Source: Hymenobacter lapidarius (lineage in GTDB: Bacteria > Bacteroidota > Bacteroidia > Cytophagales > Hymenobacteraceae). From it: 64,000 bases of DNA. A model generated the notes under the pieces. That model ran no database searches, had not been told where the DNA came from, and was given only the letters and a program-made list of their open reading frames with translations. The DNA is taken from contig NZ_MDZB01000175.1 of NCBI RefSeq assembly GCF_001816145.1, forward strand, positions 58,161 to 122,160. The letters run 5' to 3'. Positions 15,955 through 25,153 of this stretch are shown in pieces. Positions within the stretch are counted from its first letter, which is position 1. Each line of letters starts with the position of its first letter. A program made the position numbers and the translations under genes.

Positions 15955-16587
15955 ATGCCCGCCACCCTGCTCCGCATCCACCCCGAAAATCCGCCTCACA
16001 GCCGTATTCAGCAAGCCGTAGAGGTGTTGCGCAAAGGGGGAGTCATCATTTATCCCACCGATACCGTGTATGGCATCGGCTGCGACGTGACCAATGCCAA
16101 GGCGGTGGAAAAAGTGTGCCGCATCAAAAAGCTCATTCCCGAAAAGGCCAACCTGAGCTTTATCTGCCACGACCTGTCGCACATTTCCGACTACGCCCAC
16201 GGCATCACCACATCCACCTACAAAGTCATCAAGAAAGCGCTGCCCGGCCCTTTCACCTTTATTTTTGAAGCCAGCTCCAACGCCCCCCGCTTCGGTGGCA
16301 CCAAGCGCAAAACGGTCGGCATCCGGGTGCCCGACAACCAGATTATCCTGCAGTTGGTGAAGGAGCTCGGCAACCCCATCGTGAGCACCTCGGTGCGGGA
16401 AGACGAGAACACCATCGACGAGTATGTGACCGACCCGGACCTGATTTTCGAGAAATACCGCATGCTGGTAGACCTCGTCATCGATGGCGGCTTCGGCGGC
16501 AACGTCCCCAGCACCATCATCGACTGCACCGACGACGACTTCGAACTGATACGCCAGGGCGCGGGCGACATCGAACAATACCTGTAG
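15955..16587 (+). CDS. Sua5/YciO/YrdC family protein
   Basis: 210 residues from ATG 15955; upstream in-frame ATGs at 15856 and 15931 would add a leader unlike the family. The core is the YrdC fold: IQQAVEVLRKGGVIIYPTDT, VYGIGCDV, KKLIPEKANLSFIC, PGPFTFI, RVPDNQIILQLVKELGNPIVSTS. YrdC/Sua5 proteins make threonylcarbamoyl-AMP for tRNA t6A37. The short YciO-type length without a Sua5 extension leaves open whether this is TsaC or the YciO paralogue of unknown role. The gene is divergent from mltG and ends at a bidirectional terminator. Confidence 0.85.
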   Translation: MPATLLRIHPENPPHSRIQQAVEVLRKGGVIIYPTDTVYGIGCDVTNAKAVEKVCRIKKLIPEKANLSFICHDLSHISDYAHGITTSTYKVIKKALPGPFTFIFEASSNAPRFGGTKRKTVGIRVPDNQIILQLVKELGNPIVSTSVREDENTIDEYVTDPDLIFEKYRMLVDLVIDGGFGGNVPSTIIDCTDDDFELIRQGAGDIEQYL

Positions 16588-16743
16588 AAGTGTTGAGGTT
16601 TGAGTGTTGACTGTTGAGTTGATGGTAACGCCTGCTAAACAGAAAAAGCCGACCTGCACAGGTCGGCTTTTTTTATATTTAGAAGGCGACCAGATTAAAT
16701 CCAGTCTACTAATCAGCACTCAACCCTTAAACCTCAACACTTC
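16587..16743. repeat. Word-repeat palindrome enclosing a terminator
   Basis: Arms at 16587-16618 (GAAGTGTTGAGGTTTGAGTG onwards) and 16714-16743 are imperfect inverted copies made of GTTGAG/TTTGAG words. The right arm runs into the last 17 bases of the acyltransferase gene and so encodes its C-terminus. Confidence 0.75.
16643..16674. terminator. Bidirectional terminator
   Basis: A perfect 14-bp stem, AAAAAGCCGACCTG and CAGGTCGGCTTTTT, with a 2-base gap in the loop and T tracts on both strands. It separates the YrdC-family gene from the convergent acyltransferase. Confidence 0.9.
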
Positions 16744-17665
16744 TTTTGTGTTTCCAGCGGCGGTGCGTCCACAGATACTGCTCGGGCGCAGCCCTGATGT
16801 CGCGCTCCAGGTGCCGCACGAAGGCGTCGGTAATGGGGAATTCATCAGCGGGCAGCGGCGCTTCGCCATCGTAGAGCTCGGTCAGCACAATTTCGTAGTA
16901 GCCGCGGCGCACCCGCTTGATGCTCACGTACACCACCGGCGCCTTAAACCGGGCCGCCAGACGGTCGGCACTGGTATAAAAGCCGGAGTCCTGGTTCATG
17001 AAGGTGGTCCAGTAGGGCCGGTCTTCGGGCCCCGCCGCCTGGTCCGACAGCAGGCTTACCACGCGCGGCTCGCCGCGCCGCTGCACCATGTCGCGCAGGG
17101 TGTCGCGCATGGGAATGAGGCCGGCGCCAGTGCGGGTGCGCAGCTCATTCATAAAGCTTTCAAAAAACGGATTGCTCAGCGGCTTGTACACTCCGTCTGC
17201 CTCGGCCGACAGCCACACCGCCCCGGAGGTCAGCACCCATTCCCAGTTGCCGGCGTGCGACGACAGCCCCAATGCCATGCGCCCGGCCCTGAAATAGCGC
17301 TCCAGCACGTCCGGGTTGCGAAAGAGCACCCGCTTTTTCAGCTCTGCGTCCGACATGTGCGCCAGCTTGATGGTCTCGACCATCACCTGCGCAAAGTGCC
17401 GATAAAACCCCTTGCCGATGCGCTCGATTTCGGCCTCCGATTTTTCGGGAAAAGAATTGCGCAGGTTTTGCAGCACCACGGGCCAGCGGTAGCGAACCAC
17501 GTAGGCCAGCAGCAAGTACAGCCCCTCGGCAATGACGTATAGCACCCCGAAGGGCAGCCACGCCAGCCCCAGCAGCAGCCACCGCAGGGGTTGGTAGTAC
17601 CACGGGTAGGGCAGCCGCGGGGCCGCGCGCTGGGCAGGGTTGGGCGAAATCGTGCGGCTTCTCAT
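16727..17665 (-). CDS. LpxL/HtrB-type lysophospholipid acyltransferase
   Basis: 312 residues. N-terminal hydrophobic segments (LRWLLLGLAWLPFGVLYV, EGLYLLLAYVV) anchor it to the inner membrane. The acyltransferase motif His-x4-Glu is seen in SSHAGNWEWVL, with NLRNSFPEKSEAEI upstream, and LLSDQAAGPED plus YTSADRLAARFKAPVV downstream, all typical of the LpxL/LpxM family that adds secondary acyl chains to lipid A. It overlaps the upstream gene by four bases (ATGA), so the pair is coupled. Its last codons lie within a palindromic repeat arm. Confidence 0.9.
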   Translation of the reverse strand: MRSRTISPNPAQRAAPRLPYPWYYQPLRWLLLGLAWLPFGVLYVIAEGLYLLLAYVVRYRWPVVLQNLRNSFPEKSEAEIERIGKGFYRHFAQVMVETIKLAHMSDAELKKRVLFRNPDVLERYFRAGRMALGLSSHAGNWEWVLTSGAVWLSAEADGVYKPLSNPFFESFMNELRTRTGAGLIPMRDTLRDMVQRRGEPRVVSLLSDQAAGPEDRPYWTTFMNQDSGFYTSADRLAARFKAPVVYVSIKRVRRGYYEIVLTELYDGEAPLPADEFPITDAFVRHLERDIRAAPEQYLWTHRRWKHKRSVEV

Positions 17666-18543
17666 CGGGGGACGGCGGCACCGGCTGGTGCGTACTCTGC
17701 GGTGGCCCGCTCGCCCACCACGCGGTGCCCGGCCAGCAGCTTTTTATTGCCGGGGCCGCCGTATACTTCTATAAACAACGTGAACGGCCCCTCCGGCAAG
17801 GGCCCCATGGGCAGCTGGCCCACCACCGTGGTTGGGCGGCCACTTTGGGGCGTGAGCTCGCCGTCGGCGTCGGCGGCTGAGCCATCGGGCGTGGTGAGGT
17901 GGTAATGCACCCGTAGGGCCTGCGTGGTGGGCGCGTTGTGCAGCTCGGTGTAGAAGAATAGGTTTTCGGTGCCCCGGGAGTAGATGTTGCCGGGCGTGCG
18001 GGTGAGGCGGTAGCCGCCCCGGGAAAAATTATCGGTGCCCCCATTCTTGGCCGCGGGCATGGCCAAGAGCACGATATCGGAGAAGAACGGCCCCGTGGGA
18101 CCCTCCAGGACCAGCGGCTTCTCCACGGTGGTTTCGCCTCCGGCGCTGCGGTACTGGTCTTTCACGGTGCCGCGCAGGGTGTACTTGCCATCGGGCAGCA
18201 GTATTCTTTTCACAAAGCTCTGGGGGTTTTTGATGGCAATGGTGGTGTCATTGAGCACCGGCGGCTTCAGGGTAATCACCTCGCGGTAGGCGGGCTTGCC
18301 GTCGGCTTTGAGCACTTCCAGCGTGACGGTGGCCGCCGACTGAAACGCCCGCGGCGCGCGCTGCCGGTAGGTGAGCGACTGGGTGGGGATGGTGACGTAG
18401 ATTTCGACCTCCGCGCCCTTCTCCACCTTGTTCAGGTTGCGGAAGCGGGCCACGTCCAGCAAAATCTGGGGCGGGCCGGCCTGGGCGGCCGGGCACCAGG
18501 CCAATGAGAGCAGTGAAGCAGTAACTAGCAGGAAAAAACGCAT
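17662..18543 (-). CDS. Secreted GWxTD-like beta protein
   Basis: 293 residues. The signal peptide (~1-22, RFFLLVTASLLSLAWCPAAQA) ends at an AxA-type site. Two beta-sandwich-like regions follow: IPTQSLTYRQRAPRAFQS with LPDGKYTLRGTVKD, and LFFYTELHNAPTTQALRVHY with EGPFTLFIEVYGG. This resembles the N-terminal part of GWxTD-domain proteins of Bacteroidota, whose function is unknown; the GWxTD domain itself is absent. It is coupled to the LpxL-type gene, so an envelope role is likely. TACTTTTG lies directly before the ATG, implying a near-leaderless mRNA. Confidence 0.7.
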   Translation of the reverse strand: MRFFLLVTASLLSLAWCPAAQAGPPQILLDVARFRNLNKVEKGAEVEIYVTIPTQSLTYRQRAPRAFQSAATVTLEVLKADGKPAYREVITLKPPVLNDTTIAIKNPQSFVKRILLPDGKYTLRGTVKDQYRSAGGETTVEKPLVLEGPTGPFFSDIVLLAMPAAKNGGTDNFSRGGYRLTRTPGNIYSRGTENLFFYTELHNAPTTQALRVHYHLTTPDGSAADADGELTPQSGRPTTVVGQLPMGPLPEGPFTLFIEVYGGPGNKKLLAGHRVVGERATAEYAPAGAAVPR

Positions 18544-18547
18544 GGCA

Positions 18548-18555
18548 CAAAAGTA
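18548..18555 (-). promoter_or_regulatory. -7 element five bases from the start codon
   Basis: TACTTTTG on the reverse strand ends four bases before the ATG at 18543. If used, the mRNA has almost no 5' leader. Confidence 0.5.
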
Positions 18556-18632
18556 ACGATGGGAGGCCGGGCCTTACCCGAACCCGTTCTTTACCTAAAA
18601 TCCGTGCCACCCGCTAACCCCCGACGCCTTCC

Positions 18633-19307
18633 GTGATTCTACTCACCGAAATTCAGTACCACCCGCCCGCTGCCCTCTTCGCCGAGCTGCTGCGGGCCGA
18701 TGGCATCCTGCTGGAAGCCCACGAGCACTACCGCAAGCAAACCTACCGCAACCGCTGCCTCATTCGCACGGCGCAGGGCGTGCAGCCCCTCACCGTCCCG
18801 GTAATCGACGGCAACCGGGCCGAAAAAGTCAGCATTGCAGCCATTGAAATTGACTACCGTCAGAACTGGATTCACCGGCACTGGCGCACCTTGCAGACGG
18901 CGTACGGAAATAGTCCGTATTTCGAATATTACGCCGACTACCTGCACGATATTTACGTAAGTAAACCGAACCTACTTTTCGAGCTGAATCTGCAGTTTTT
19001 ACAGCTCATGCTGCGCTGTTTCCGCCTCACCCTGCCCCTCCACTTCACTCACGAATATCTCCCCACCTACTCCACGCAACCTTATTCAGAAGAATTTGGT
19101 CTTACCAGCAGTCAATCCATCATCACCGACCGGCGCGACTGGTTGACACCCAAGGCCAACGCCAAAGCAGTGGAAACTGACAGTCCGGCAGTTCATCCAC
19201 TGGTGCGGCCGTACCCGCAGGTGTTTGGCCCAGGTTTTGAGCCGGGGCTGAGCGTGCTGGACCTGCTGTTCTCGCAGGGCCCGGCCGCCGGGCAGTTTTT
19301 TCTGTAG
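18633..19307 (+). CDS. WbqC family protein
   Basis: 224 residues from GTG 18633 (MILLTEIQYHPPAALFAELL). WbqC hallmarks are present: the QYHPPAALFAEL start, EHYRKQTYRNRCLI, QGVQPLTVPV, the IDYRQNWIHRHWRTLQTAYG stretch and FEYYADYL. Related proteins occur in O-antigen and other surface-glycan loci; the reaction is not established. The C-terminus (VFGPGFEPGLSVLDLLFSQG) is also family-typical. Divergent from the GWxTD-like gene. Confidence 0.88.
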   Translation: MILLTEIQYHPPAALFAELLRADGILLEAHEHYRKQTYRNRCLIRTAQGVQPLTVPVIDGNRAEKVSIAAIEIDYRQNWIHRHWRTLQTAYGNSPYFEYYADYLHDIYVSKPNLLFELNLQFLQLMLRCFRLTLPLHFTHEYLPTYSTQPYSEEFGLTSSQSIITDRRDWLTPKANAKAVETDSPAVHPLVRPYPQVFGPGFEPGLSVLDLLFSQGPAAGQFFL

Positions 19308-19480
19308 AACATGCTTCAGCTTGTTCTCTGCTGTTTTAAATTAAGGCGCAAGCTGAAGCGTGCGCTACATTGCCCGAACCTTCGCCCGAGACTGCTTGTT
19401 TTCAAACCACATCAGCCCAACCCGTACTTCGTGTATTCTCCCGACGCGGGGCTATTTGATTTTTCACTACGTTTATTGGC

Positions 19481-22090
19481 ATGGAAGCTAAATTCTCAAA
19501 CCGCGTCAAAGAGGTTATTTCCCTCAGTCGGGAAGAGGCCATTCGTCTCGGCCACGACTACATCGGTACCGAGCACCTGCTGCTCGGCATGATTCGCGAG
19601 GCGGAGGGCACGGCCCTCGGCCTGCTGCGCAAGCTGGGCGTGAGCATCGACGAGCTAAAGTTCTCGTTGGAGCAGGCCACGCGCAACACCGCGACCCAGG
19701 GTACCAGCATCACCGGCTCGATTCCGCTCACCAAGCAGACCGAGAAGGTGTTGAAAATAACCTATTTGGAGGCTAAAATTTTCAAGTCCGAAATTATCGG
19801 CACCGAACACCTGCTGTTGTCCATTCTTCGGGATGAGGATAACATCTCCTCTCAAATTCTCTCCAAGTTTAACGTGAACTACGAAACTGTGCGCGACTCA
19901 CTGGACTACCATGGTAACGCTTCGCCGAGCCCCAAAGCCGGCCCCGATACCGACGACGACGACAACGACAAGCTCTTTGGCTCCTCCGGCCCCGCCGGAC
20001 GTGGCGGTGCCGGCAGTGCCGGTGCCGCAAAAAAGCCCGGTGAAAAATCGCGCACCCCGGTGCTCGACAACTTCGGCCGCGACCTCACCAAAATGGCTGA
20101 GGACGACAAGCTCGACCCCATTGTGGGCCGCGAAAAGGAGATTGAGCGCGTGGCCCAAATCCTGAGCCGCCGCAAAAAGAACAACCCCATTCTCATTGGT
20201 GAACCCGGTGTGGGCAAAACGGCCATCGCCGAAGGCCTGGCCCTGCGCATCATCCAGAAGAAAGTAAGCCGCGTGCTCTTCAACAAGCGCGTCGTGACCC
20301 TAGATTTGGCTTCGCTGGTGGCTGGTACCAAGTACCGCGGCCAGTTTGAAGAGCGCATGAAGGCCGTGATGAACGAGCTGGAGAAGTCGCCCGATGTGAT
20401 TCTGTTTATCGACGAGCTGCACACCATCGTGGGCGCCGGCGGTGCTTCGGGCTCGCTCGATGCGTCGAACATGTTCAAGCCGGCTTTGGCCCGGGGCGAG
20501 ATTCAATGCATCGGCGCCACCACGCTGGATGAGTACCGCCAGTACATTGAGAAGGATGGGGCCTTGGCCCGTCGTTTCCAGATGGTAATGGTGGACCCCA
20601 CCACGCCCGAGGAGACCATCGAAATCCTGCACAACATCAAGGACAAGTACCAGGACCACCACCACGTGGTGTACACCGATAAGGCCATTGAGCAGTGCGT
20701 AATGCTGAGTGACCGGTACATGAGCGACCGGTTCCTGCCGGACAAGGCCATCGACATTCTCGATGAAGCCGGTGCCCGCGTGCACATCAACAACATCGTG
20801 GTACCCGAGGACATTCTCACGCTCGAAGAGCAGATTGAGAACATCAAAGGCGAGAAAAACCGCGTGGTGAAATCGCAGAAATACGAGGAAGCCGCTAAGC
20901 TCCGCGACACCGAGAAGAAGCTATTGGACCAACTCGAAACGGCCAAAAAGAGCTGGGAAGAGGAAACCAAGAAGAAACGCTACACGGTGAAAGAGGAGAA
21001 CGTGGCCGAGGTAATCGCCATGATGACCGGCATCCCCGTTTCGCGCGTAGCCCAGAACGAAAGCCAGAAACTCCTCAACATGAACGAGGAACTGCAGGGC
21101 AAAGTAATCGGCCAGGACAAAGCCATCAAGCAGCTGGTGAAGGCCATTCAGCGCACCCGCGTGGGCCTGAAAGACCCAAAGAAGCCCATCGGCTCGTTCG
21201 TATTCCTGGGCCCGACGGGCGTGGGTAAGACGGAGTTGGCCAAGGTGCTGGCCTCCTACCTGTTCGACAAGGAAGATGCGCTGGTGCGCGTGGACATGTC
21301 AGAGTACATGGAGAAATTCAGCGTATCGCGCCTGGTGGGCGCGCCTCCCGGCTACGTGGGCTACGAAGAAGGCGGACAGTTGACGGAGAAAATCCGCCGC
21401 AAGCCTTACTCGGTTATCCTGCTCGACGAAATTGAAAAGGCGCACCCGGACGTGTACAACCTGCTCCTACAGGTGCTGGACGACGGTATTCTGACCGACG
21501 GCCTCGGCCGCAAGGTGGACTTCCGGAACACCATCATCATCATGACCTCCAACATTGGGGCGCGTGACCTGCAGGACTTCGGCGCTGGCATCGGCTTTGG
21601 TACCAAGGCCCGCGAAGCCAACATGGACGAGCTGACCAAGGGGACCATCACCAACGCCCTGAAGAAGACGTTCTCGCCCGAATTCCTCAACCGTTTGGAT
21701 GACGTTATCGTCTTCAACTCGCTGGACAAAAAGGATATTCACAAAATCATCGATATCAGTCTGGCCAAGCTTCTTTCGCGGGTGCAGGCCTTGGGCTACC
21801 GTATTGAACTGACGGAAGCCGCTAAGGATTTTGTGTCGGAGAAAGGCTATGACCCCAAGTACGGTGCCCGGCCCCTGAACCGTGCCATTCAGAAGTACAT
21901 TGAAGACCCGATTGCGGAGGAAATCCTCAAAGCACAGGTAGTACACGGCGACACGATAACGGCCGATTACACCGAGGGTGCCGAGGAGCTGACTTTTGCG
22001 GTGAGCAAAAGCGGCGAGGTGCAGAACCTGGCCAGCGACGAGCGGCCGGCCGAAACGCCGGAAGCGCCCGATACGGATGCCAAAAAATAG
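19481..22090 (+). CDS. clpC: ATP-dependent Clp protease ATP-binding subunit ClpC
   Basis: 869 residues. Double Clp-N domain (~1-145, KFSNRVKEVISLSREEAIRL and IGTEHLLLSIL), a Gly/Asp-rich linker (~155-185), AAA-1 with Walker A GEPGVGKT (~240), a UVR-containing middle domain (~430-470, KYEEAAKLRDTEKKLL) and AAA-2 with GPTGVGKT (~577). It ends in a C-terminal small domain and acidic tail. ClpC unfolds substrates and feeds them to ClpP; the UVR region marks ClpC rather than ClpA or ClpB. It is transcribed alone with a 173-base upstream gap, and a hairpin terminator follows. Confidence 0.96.
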   Translation: MEAKFSNRVKEVISLSREEAIRLGHDYIGTEHLLLGMIREAEGTALGLLRKLGVSIDELKFSLEQATRNTATQGTSITGSIPLTKQTEKVLKITYLEAKIFKSEIIGTEHLLLSILRDEDNISSQILSKFNVNYETVRDSLDYHGNASPSPKAGPDTDDDDNDKLFGSSGPAGRGGAGSAGAAKKPGEKSRTPVLDNFGRDLTKMAEDDKLDPIVGREKEIERVAQILSRRKKNNPILIGEPGVGKTAIAEGLALRIIQKKVSRVLFNKRVVTLDLASLVAGTKYRGQFEERMKAVMNELEKSPDVILFIDELHTIVGAGGASGSLDASNMFKPALARGEIQCIGATTLDEYRQYIEKDGALARRFQMVMVDPTTPEETIEILHNIKDKYQDHHHVVYTDKAIEQCVMLSDRYMSDRFLPDKAIDILDEAGARVHINNIVVPEDILTLEEQIENIKGEKNRVVKSQKYEEAAKLRDTEKKLLDQLETAKKSWEEETKKKRYTVKEENVAEVIAMMTGIPVSRVAQNESQKLLNMNEELQGKVIGQDKAIKQLVKAIQRTRVGLKDPKKPIGSFVFLGPTGVGKTELAKVLASYLFDKEDALVRVDMSEYMEKFSVSRLVGAPPGYVGYEEGGQLTEKIRRKPYSVILLDEIEKAHPDVYNLLLQVLDDGILTDGLGRKVDFRNTIIIMTSNIGARDLQDFGAGIGFGTKAREANMDELTKGTITNALKKTFSPEFLNRLDDVIVFNSLDKKDIHKIIDISLAKLLSRVQALGYRIELTEAAKDFVSEKGYDPKYGARPLNRAIQKYIEDPIAEEILKAQVVHGDTITADYTEGAEELTFAVSKSGEVQNLASDERPAETPEAPDTDAKK

Positions 22091-22127
22091 CGTGTAACAC
22101 ATGCGGTAGCTTGTGCACATCATTGAG

Positions 22128-22160
22128 AAAGCCGGTTCCAGTAATGGGGCCGGCTTTTTT
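22128..22160 (+). terminator. clpC terminator
   Basis: AAAGCCGGTTCC pairs with GGGGCCGGCTTT (two G-T), followed by a T tract, 38 bases after the clpC stop. Confidence 0.85.
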
Positions 22161-22233
22161 GTTGTCAATCTGTTATCTTGAGCCCTGGTTTTGACTGATA
22201 CCAAAAGATTAGTAGTACATTAAATCATTCAGC

Positions 22234-24378
22234 ATGAATTTCCTGCAAAGAGCAGCTCTGGCCGGAGCTGGTGCGGCCATCACCAGCAGCGCGCTGGCCC
22301 AGTCGGCCCCGGTGGCTCCCATCAAGCCCAAAGTATTTACCGACTTCGGCGTGGTGCGCACCGATAATTACTACTGGCTGAACCAGCCCACCAGCCCCGA
22401 GGTCCTCAAGTACCTCAATGCCGAAAACGCTTACTACGACAAGCAAATGGCGGCGGCGCAGAACTCGCAGAAGAAGCTGGTGGCGGAAATTAAAGGGCGC
22501 ATTAAGCAGGAAGACGCGTCGGTGCCGTACCGCGACAACGGGTACCTGTACTACTCGCGGTTTGACCTGGGCGGCGAATACCCGGTGTACTGCCGCAAAA
22601 AAGGCAGCACCGTTGAAAGCGAAGAAGTGCTGCTCGACGCCAATGAGATGGGGGCGGGCCGCTCCTATTTCCAAATCGGTGACTGGGCCGTGAGCGACAA
22701 TAACCAGCTGCTGGCCTACACCGCCGACACCGTGAGCCGCCGCCTCTACACGCTACGGTTTAAGAACCTGGCCACGGGCAAGCTCTACCCAGAGCGCATT
22801 GCCAACACGGGCGGCGAAGTGGTGTGGGCCGCCGACAACAAGACGGTTTTCTACACCAAAAAAGACGTGACCACCCTGCTGCCCTACCAGGTATACCGGC
22901 ACACGCTGGGCACCGACCCCAAGGGCGATGCCCTGATATACGAGGAGCGCGACAACACCTTCAACCTGCACGTCACGCGCTCCAAGTCCAAAAAATTTAT
23001 TGGTATAGAGTTGGTCAGCTCGTTGTCTTCGGAGTACCGCTACCTGGATGCGGCTACGCCCACGGCCCCGTTTAAAACCTTTATTCGCCGCGAGAAAGAC
23101 CACCTTTACAACGTGGAGCACCTGGGCGATAAATTCTACGTGCGCACCAACTGGCAGGCGCCCAACTACCGCCTGATGATGACGCCGGTAACCAACACGG
23201 CCAAAACCGCTTGGACCGATGCCCTCACCCGGCACCCCGAAATATTTCTCGACAATTTCGACCTGTTTCGCGACTACCTAGTGCTGAACGAGCGCAAGGG
23301 CGGCCTGCGCCAGCTGCGGGTGGTGAGCTGGAAAGACAAGCAGGAGCATTACCTGAAGTTTGACGAGCCGGCCTACACCGCCACCATCGGCATCAACGCC
23401 GAGCAGGACACGCCCCTGCTGCGCTACAACTATACCTCGCTGACCACGCCGATGTCGACCTTCGAGTACGACATGGGCACGCGCACCAGCACCCTGCTCA
23501 AGGAGCAGGCCGTGCTGGGCGGCTTCAGCAAAAAAGACTACGTGACGGAGCGGGTGTTTGTAAAATCGCGGGACAACCAGTTCATTCCGATGTCCATCGT
23601 GTACAAGAAAGGCACGAAACTGGACGGCACCGCGCCGCTCCTGCAGTACGCATACGGCTCCTACGGTTTCTCGCAGGACCCCACCTTCAGCGCGGCGCGG
23701 CTGAGCTTGTTGAACCGGGGCTTTGTGTACGCACTGTGCAACATCCGCGGCGGCCAGGAAATGGGCCGGCAGTGGTTTGAAGACGGCCGGATGCTGAAAA
23801 AAATCAACAGCTTCAACGACTTCATCGACTGCTCCCTGTACCTTACCAAGCCACAGGAGGCCACCGTGGGCACCACCAAAGTCAAGCAGCAGTACACCGC
23901 CACCGACAAGCTATTTGCCATGGGCGGCAGCGCCGGCGGCCTGCTTATGGGCGCCGTGATGAACATGCGGCCCGACCTCTACAAGGGCGTGATTGCGGCC
24001 GTGCCGTTCGTGGACGTGGTCACCACCATGTCGGACCCCAGCATCCCGCTCACCACCAGCGAGTACGACCAGTGGGGCAACCCCGCCGACGAGGAGTACT
24101 TCAAGTACATGCTCTCGTATTCGCCCTACGACAACGTAAAAAAGCAAGCGTACCCGAATACGCTCGTCACCACCGGTCTGCACGACTCGCAGGTGCAGTA
24201 CTTTGAGCCCGCCAAATGGGTAGCCAAGCTGCGTGCCATGAAAACCGACAAAAACCAACTCATCATGCACACCGACATGAGCGCCGGCCACGGCGGCGCG
24301 TCGGGCCGCTTCAAGTCCATCGACGACACGGCGCGGCAGTACGCGTTTATGCTACAGCTGCTGGGCAAGAATCTGTAA
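22234..24378 (+). CDS. ptrB: Oligopeptidase B, S9 family serine peptidase
   Basis: 714 residues with a likely signal peptide (LQRAALAGAGAAITSSALAQ). Residues ~35-430 are the seven-bladed propeller; the C-terminal alpha/beta hydrolase domain carries Ser566 in AMGGSAGGLLMG, Asp651 in TGLHDSQVQY and His686 in SAGHGGASGR. Also family-typical are CNIRGGQEMGRQW and PYDNVKKQAYPN. Oligopeptidase B cleaves short peptides after basic residues. A Sec signal suggests periplasmic action, unlike the cytosolic E. coli enzyme. Single gene, closed by a bidirectional hairpin. Confidence 0.92.
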   Translation: MNFLQRAALAGAGAAITSSALAQSAPVAPIKPKVFTDFGVVRTDNYYWLNQPTSPEVLKYLNAENAYYDKQMAAAQNSQKKLVAEIKGRIKQEDASVPYRDNGYLYYSRFDLGGEYPVYCRKKGSTVESEEVLLDANEMGAGRSYFQIGDWAVSDNNQLLAYTADTVSRRLYTLRFKNLATGKLYPERIANTGGEVVWAADNKTVFYTKKDVTTLLPYQVYRHTLGTDPKGDALIYEERDNTFNLHVTRSKSKKFIGIELVSSLSSEYRYLDAATPTAPFKTFIRREKDHLYNVEHLGDKFYVRTNWQAPNYRLMMTPVTNTAKTAWTDALTRHPEIFLDNFDLFRDYLVLNERKGGLRQLRVVSWKDKQEHYLKFDEPAYTATIGINAEQDTPLLRYNYTSLTTPMSTFEYDMGTRTSTLLKEQAVLGGFSKKDYVTERVFVKSRDNQFIPMSIVYKKGTKLDGTAPLLQYAYGSYGFSQDPTFSAARLSLLNRGFVYALCNIRGGQEMGRQWFEDGRMLKKINSFNDFIDCSLYLTKPQEATVGTTKVKQQYTATDKLFAMGGSAGGLLMGAVMNMRPDLYKGVIAAVPFVDVVTTMSDPSIPLTTSEYDQWGNPADEEYFKYMLSYSPYDNVKKQAYPNTLVTTGLHDSQVQYFEPAKWVAKLRAMKTDKNQLIMHTDMSAGHGGASGRFKSIDDTARQYAFMLQLLGKNL

Positions 24379-24411
24379 TTCTGACCTTGGTCACTCCTCA
24401 AGCTGAAATTG

Positions 24412-24448
24412 AAAAAGGCCGGCTCCCACAGTGGGAGCGGCCTTTTTT
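24412..24448. terminator. Bidirectional terminator
   Basis: AAAAAGGCCGGCTCCCAC pairs with GTGGGAGCGGCCTTTTTT (one bulge), with T tracts on both sides. It serves ptrB and the convergent lipoprotein gene. Confidence 0.85.
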
Positions 24449-24509
24449 CTACGTGCTATTCAACCCTCGCAAGGAGGCAAGTGGCAGCGTTTCGGGCTTG
24501 ACTCGCCTT

Positions 24510-24938
24510 TTACTGCAGCAGGAAAATCAAACTGCTGAACCCCGTGGTGGGTGGCAGTTCAGCGGAGTATTTTATCTGCTGCTCGGTCTCCTCCAGCAAC
24601 TTGAATTTTTGGCCGTTAATTCTCAACTCTTTGGTTGCGCGGTTGATGCTGTAGGCCTGGGTAATGGTCTGGGGCTCATTTTGGCTGCATTTGGTTGCTC
24701 CCTGATTGATGAGCACCATGCCATCGGCAGCAAATGTGAATGTGTCGTCCTGCTCACAGCTCTGCACTGGGTAAAAACTGGCGTTGGCAGGGTTAGCAGG
24801 AGGATTTTTGTCCTGTATTCCCCGTTTCCAGGTTTTGGTTAGCAGGGCCTCTTTGACCTGGGGTGCGGAGGCATTTTTTTCGCAGCTCGTAAACACGAGT
24901 GAAGTGGCAGATGCCAGCAGCAACAGTAGGTGCTTCAT
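24510..24938 (-). CDS. Small lipoprotein, lipocalin-like
   Basis: 142 residues. Lipoprotein signal KHLLLLLASATSLVFTSC with the lipid-acceptor Cys at 19. The mature part (LLTKTWKRGIQDK, DDTFTFAADGMVLINQGATK, ELRINGQKFKLLEE) follows the Trp-containing first strand and DGxV turn of lipocalin-like proteins abundant in Bacteroidota. Two further Cys (CEQ, KCS) could form a disulphide. No ligand can be named. Convergent with ptrB. Confidence 0.7.
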   Translation of the reverse strand: MKHLLLLLASATSLVFTSCEKNASAPQVKEALLTKTWKRGIQDKNPPANPANASFYPVQSCEQDDTFTFAADGMVLINQGATKCSQNEPQTITQAYSINRATKELRINGQKFKLLEETEQQIKYSAELPPTTGFSSLIFLLQ

Positions 24939-25153
24939 TGCTTTCTTATTGTCTATTATGGTAGATGGTAGGCTTTTTTTTCACAAAGTACTCACCTGGC
25001 CCGGTACCTCACCCGGGTAGTTTATTTTGTCCCGAAGTGCTGGCTTCAAAGCCGCCAGCCGCCCTAAATCTGGTTGCGGCTTCTTTAAGCGGGCGCGTTA
25101 CCTTTGGGTTGCTGAATTTACCCAGCTTCTTTCGTCACCTCCCAAGCCCACCC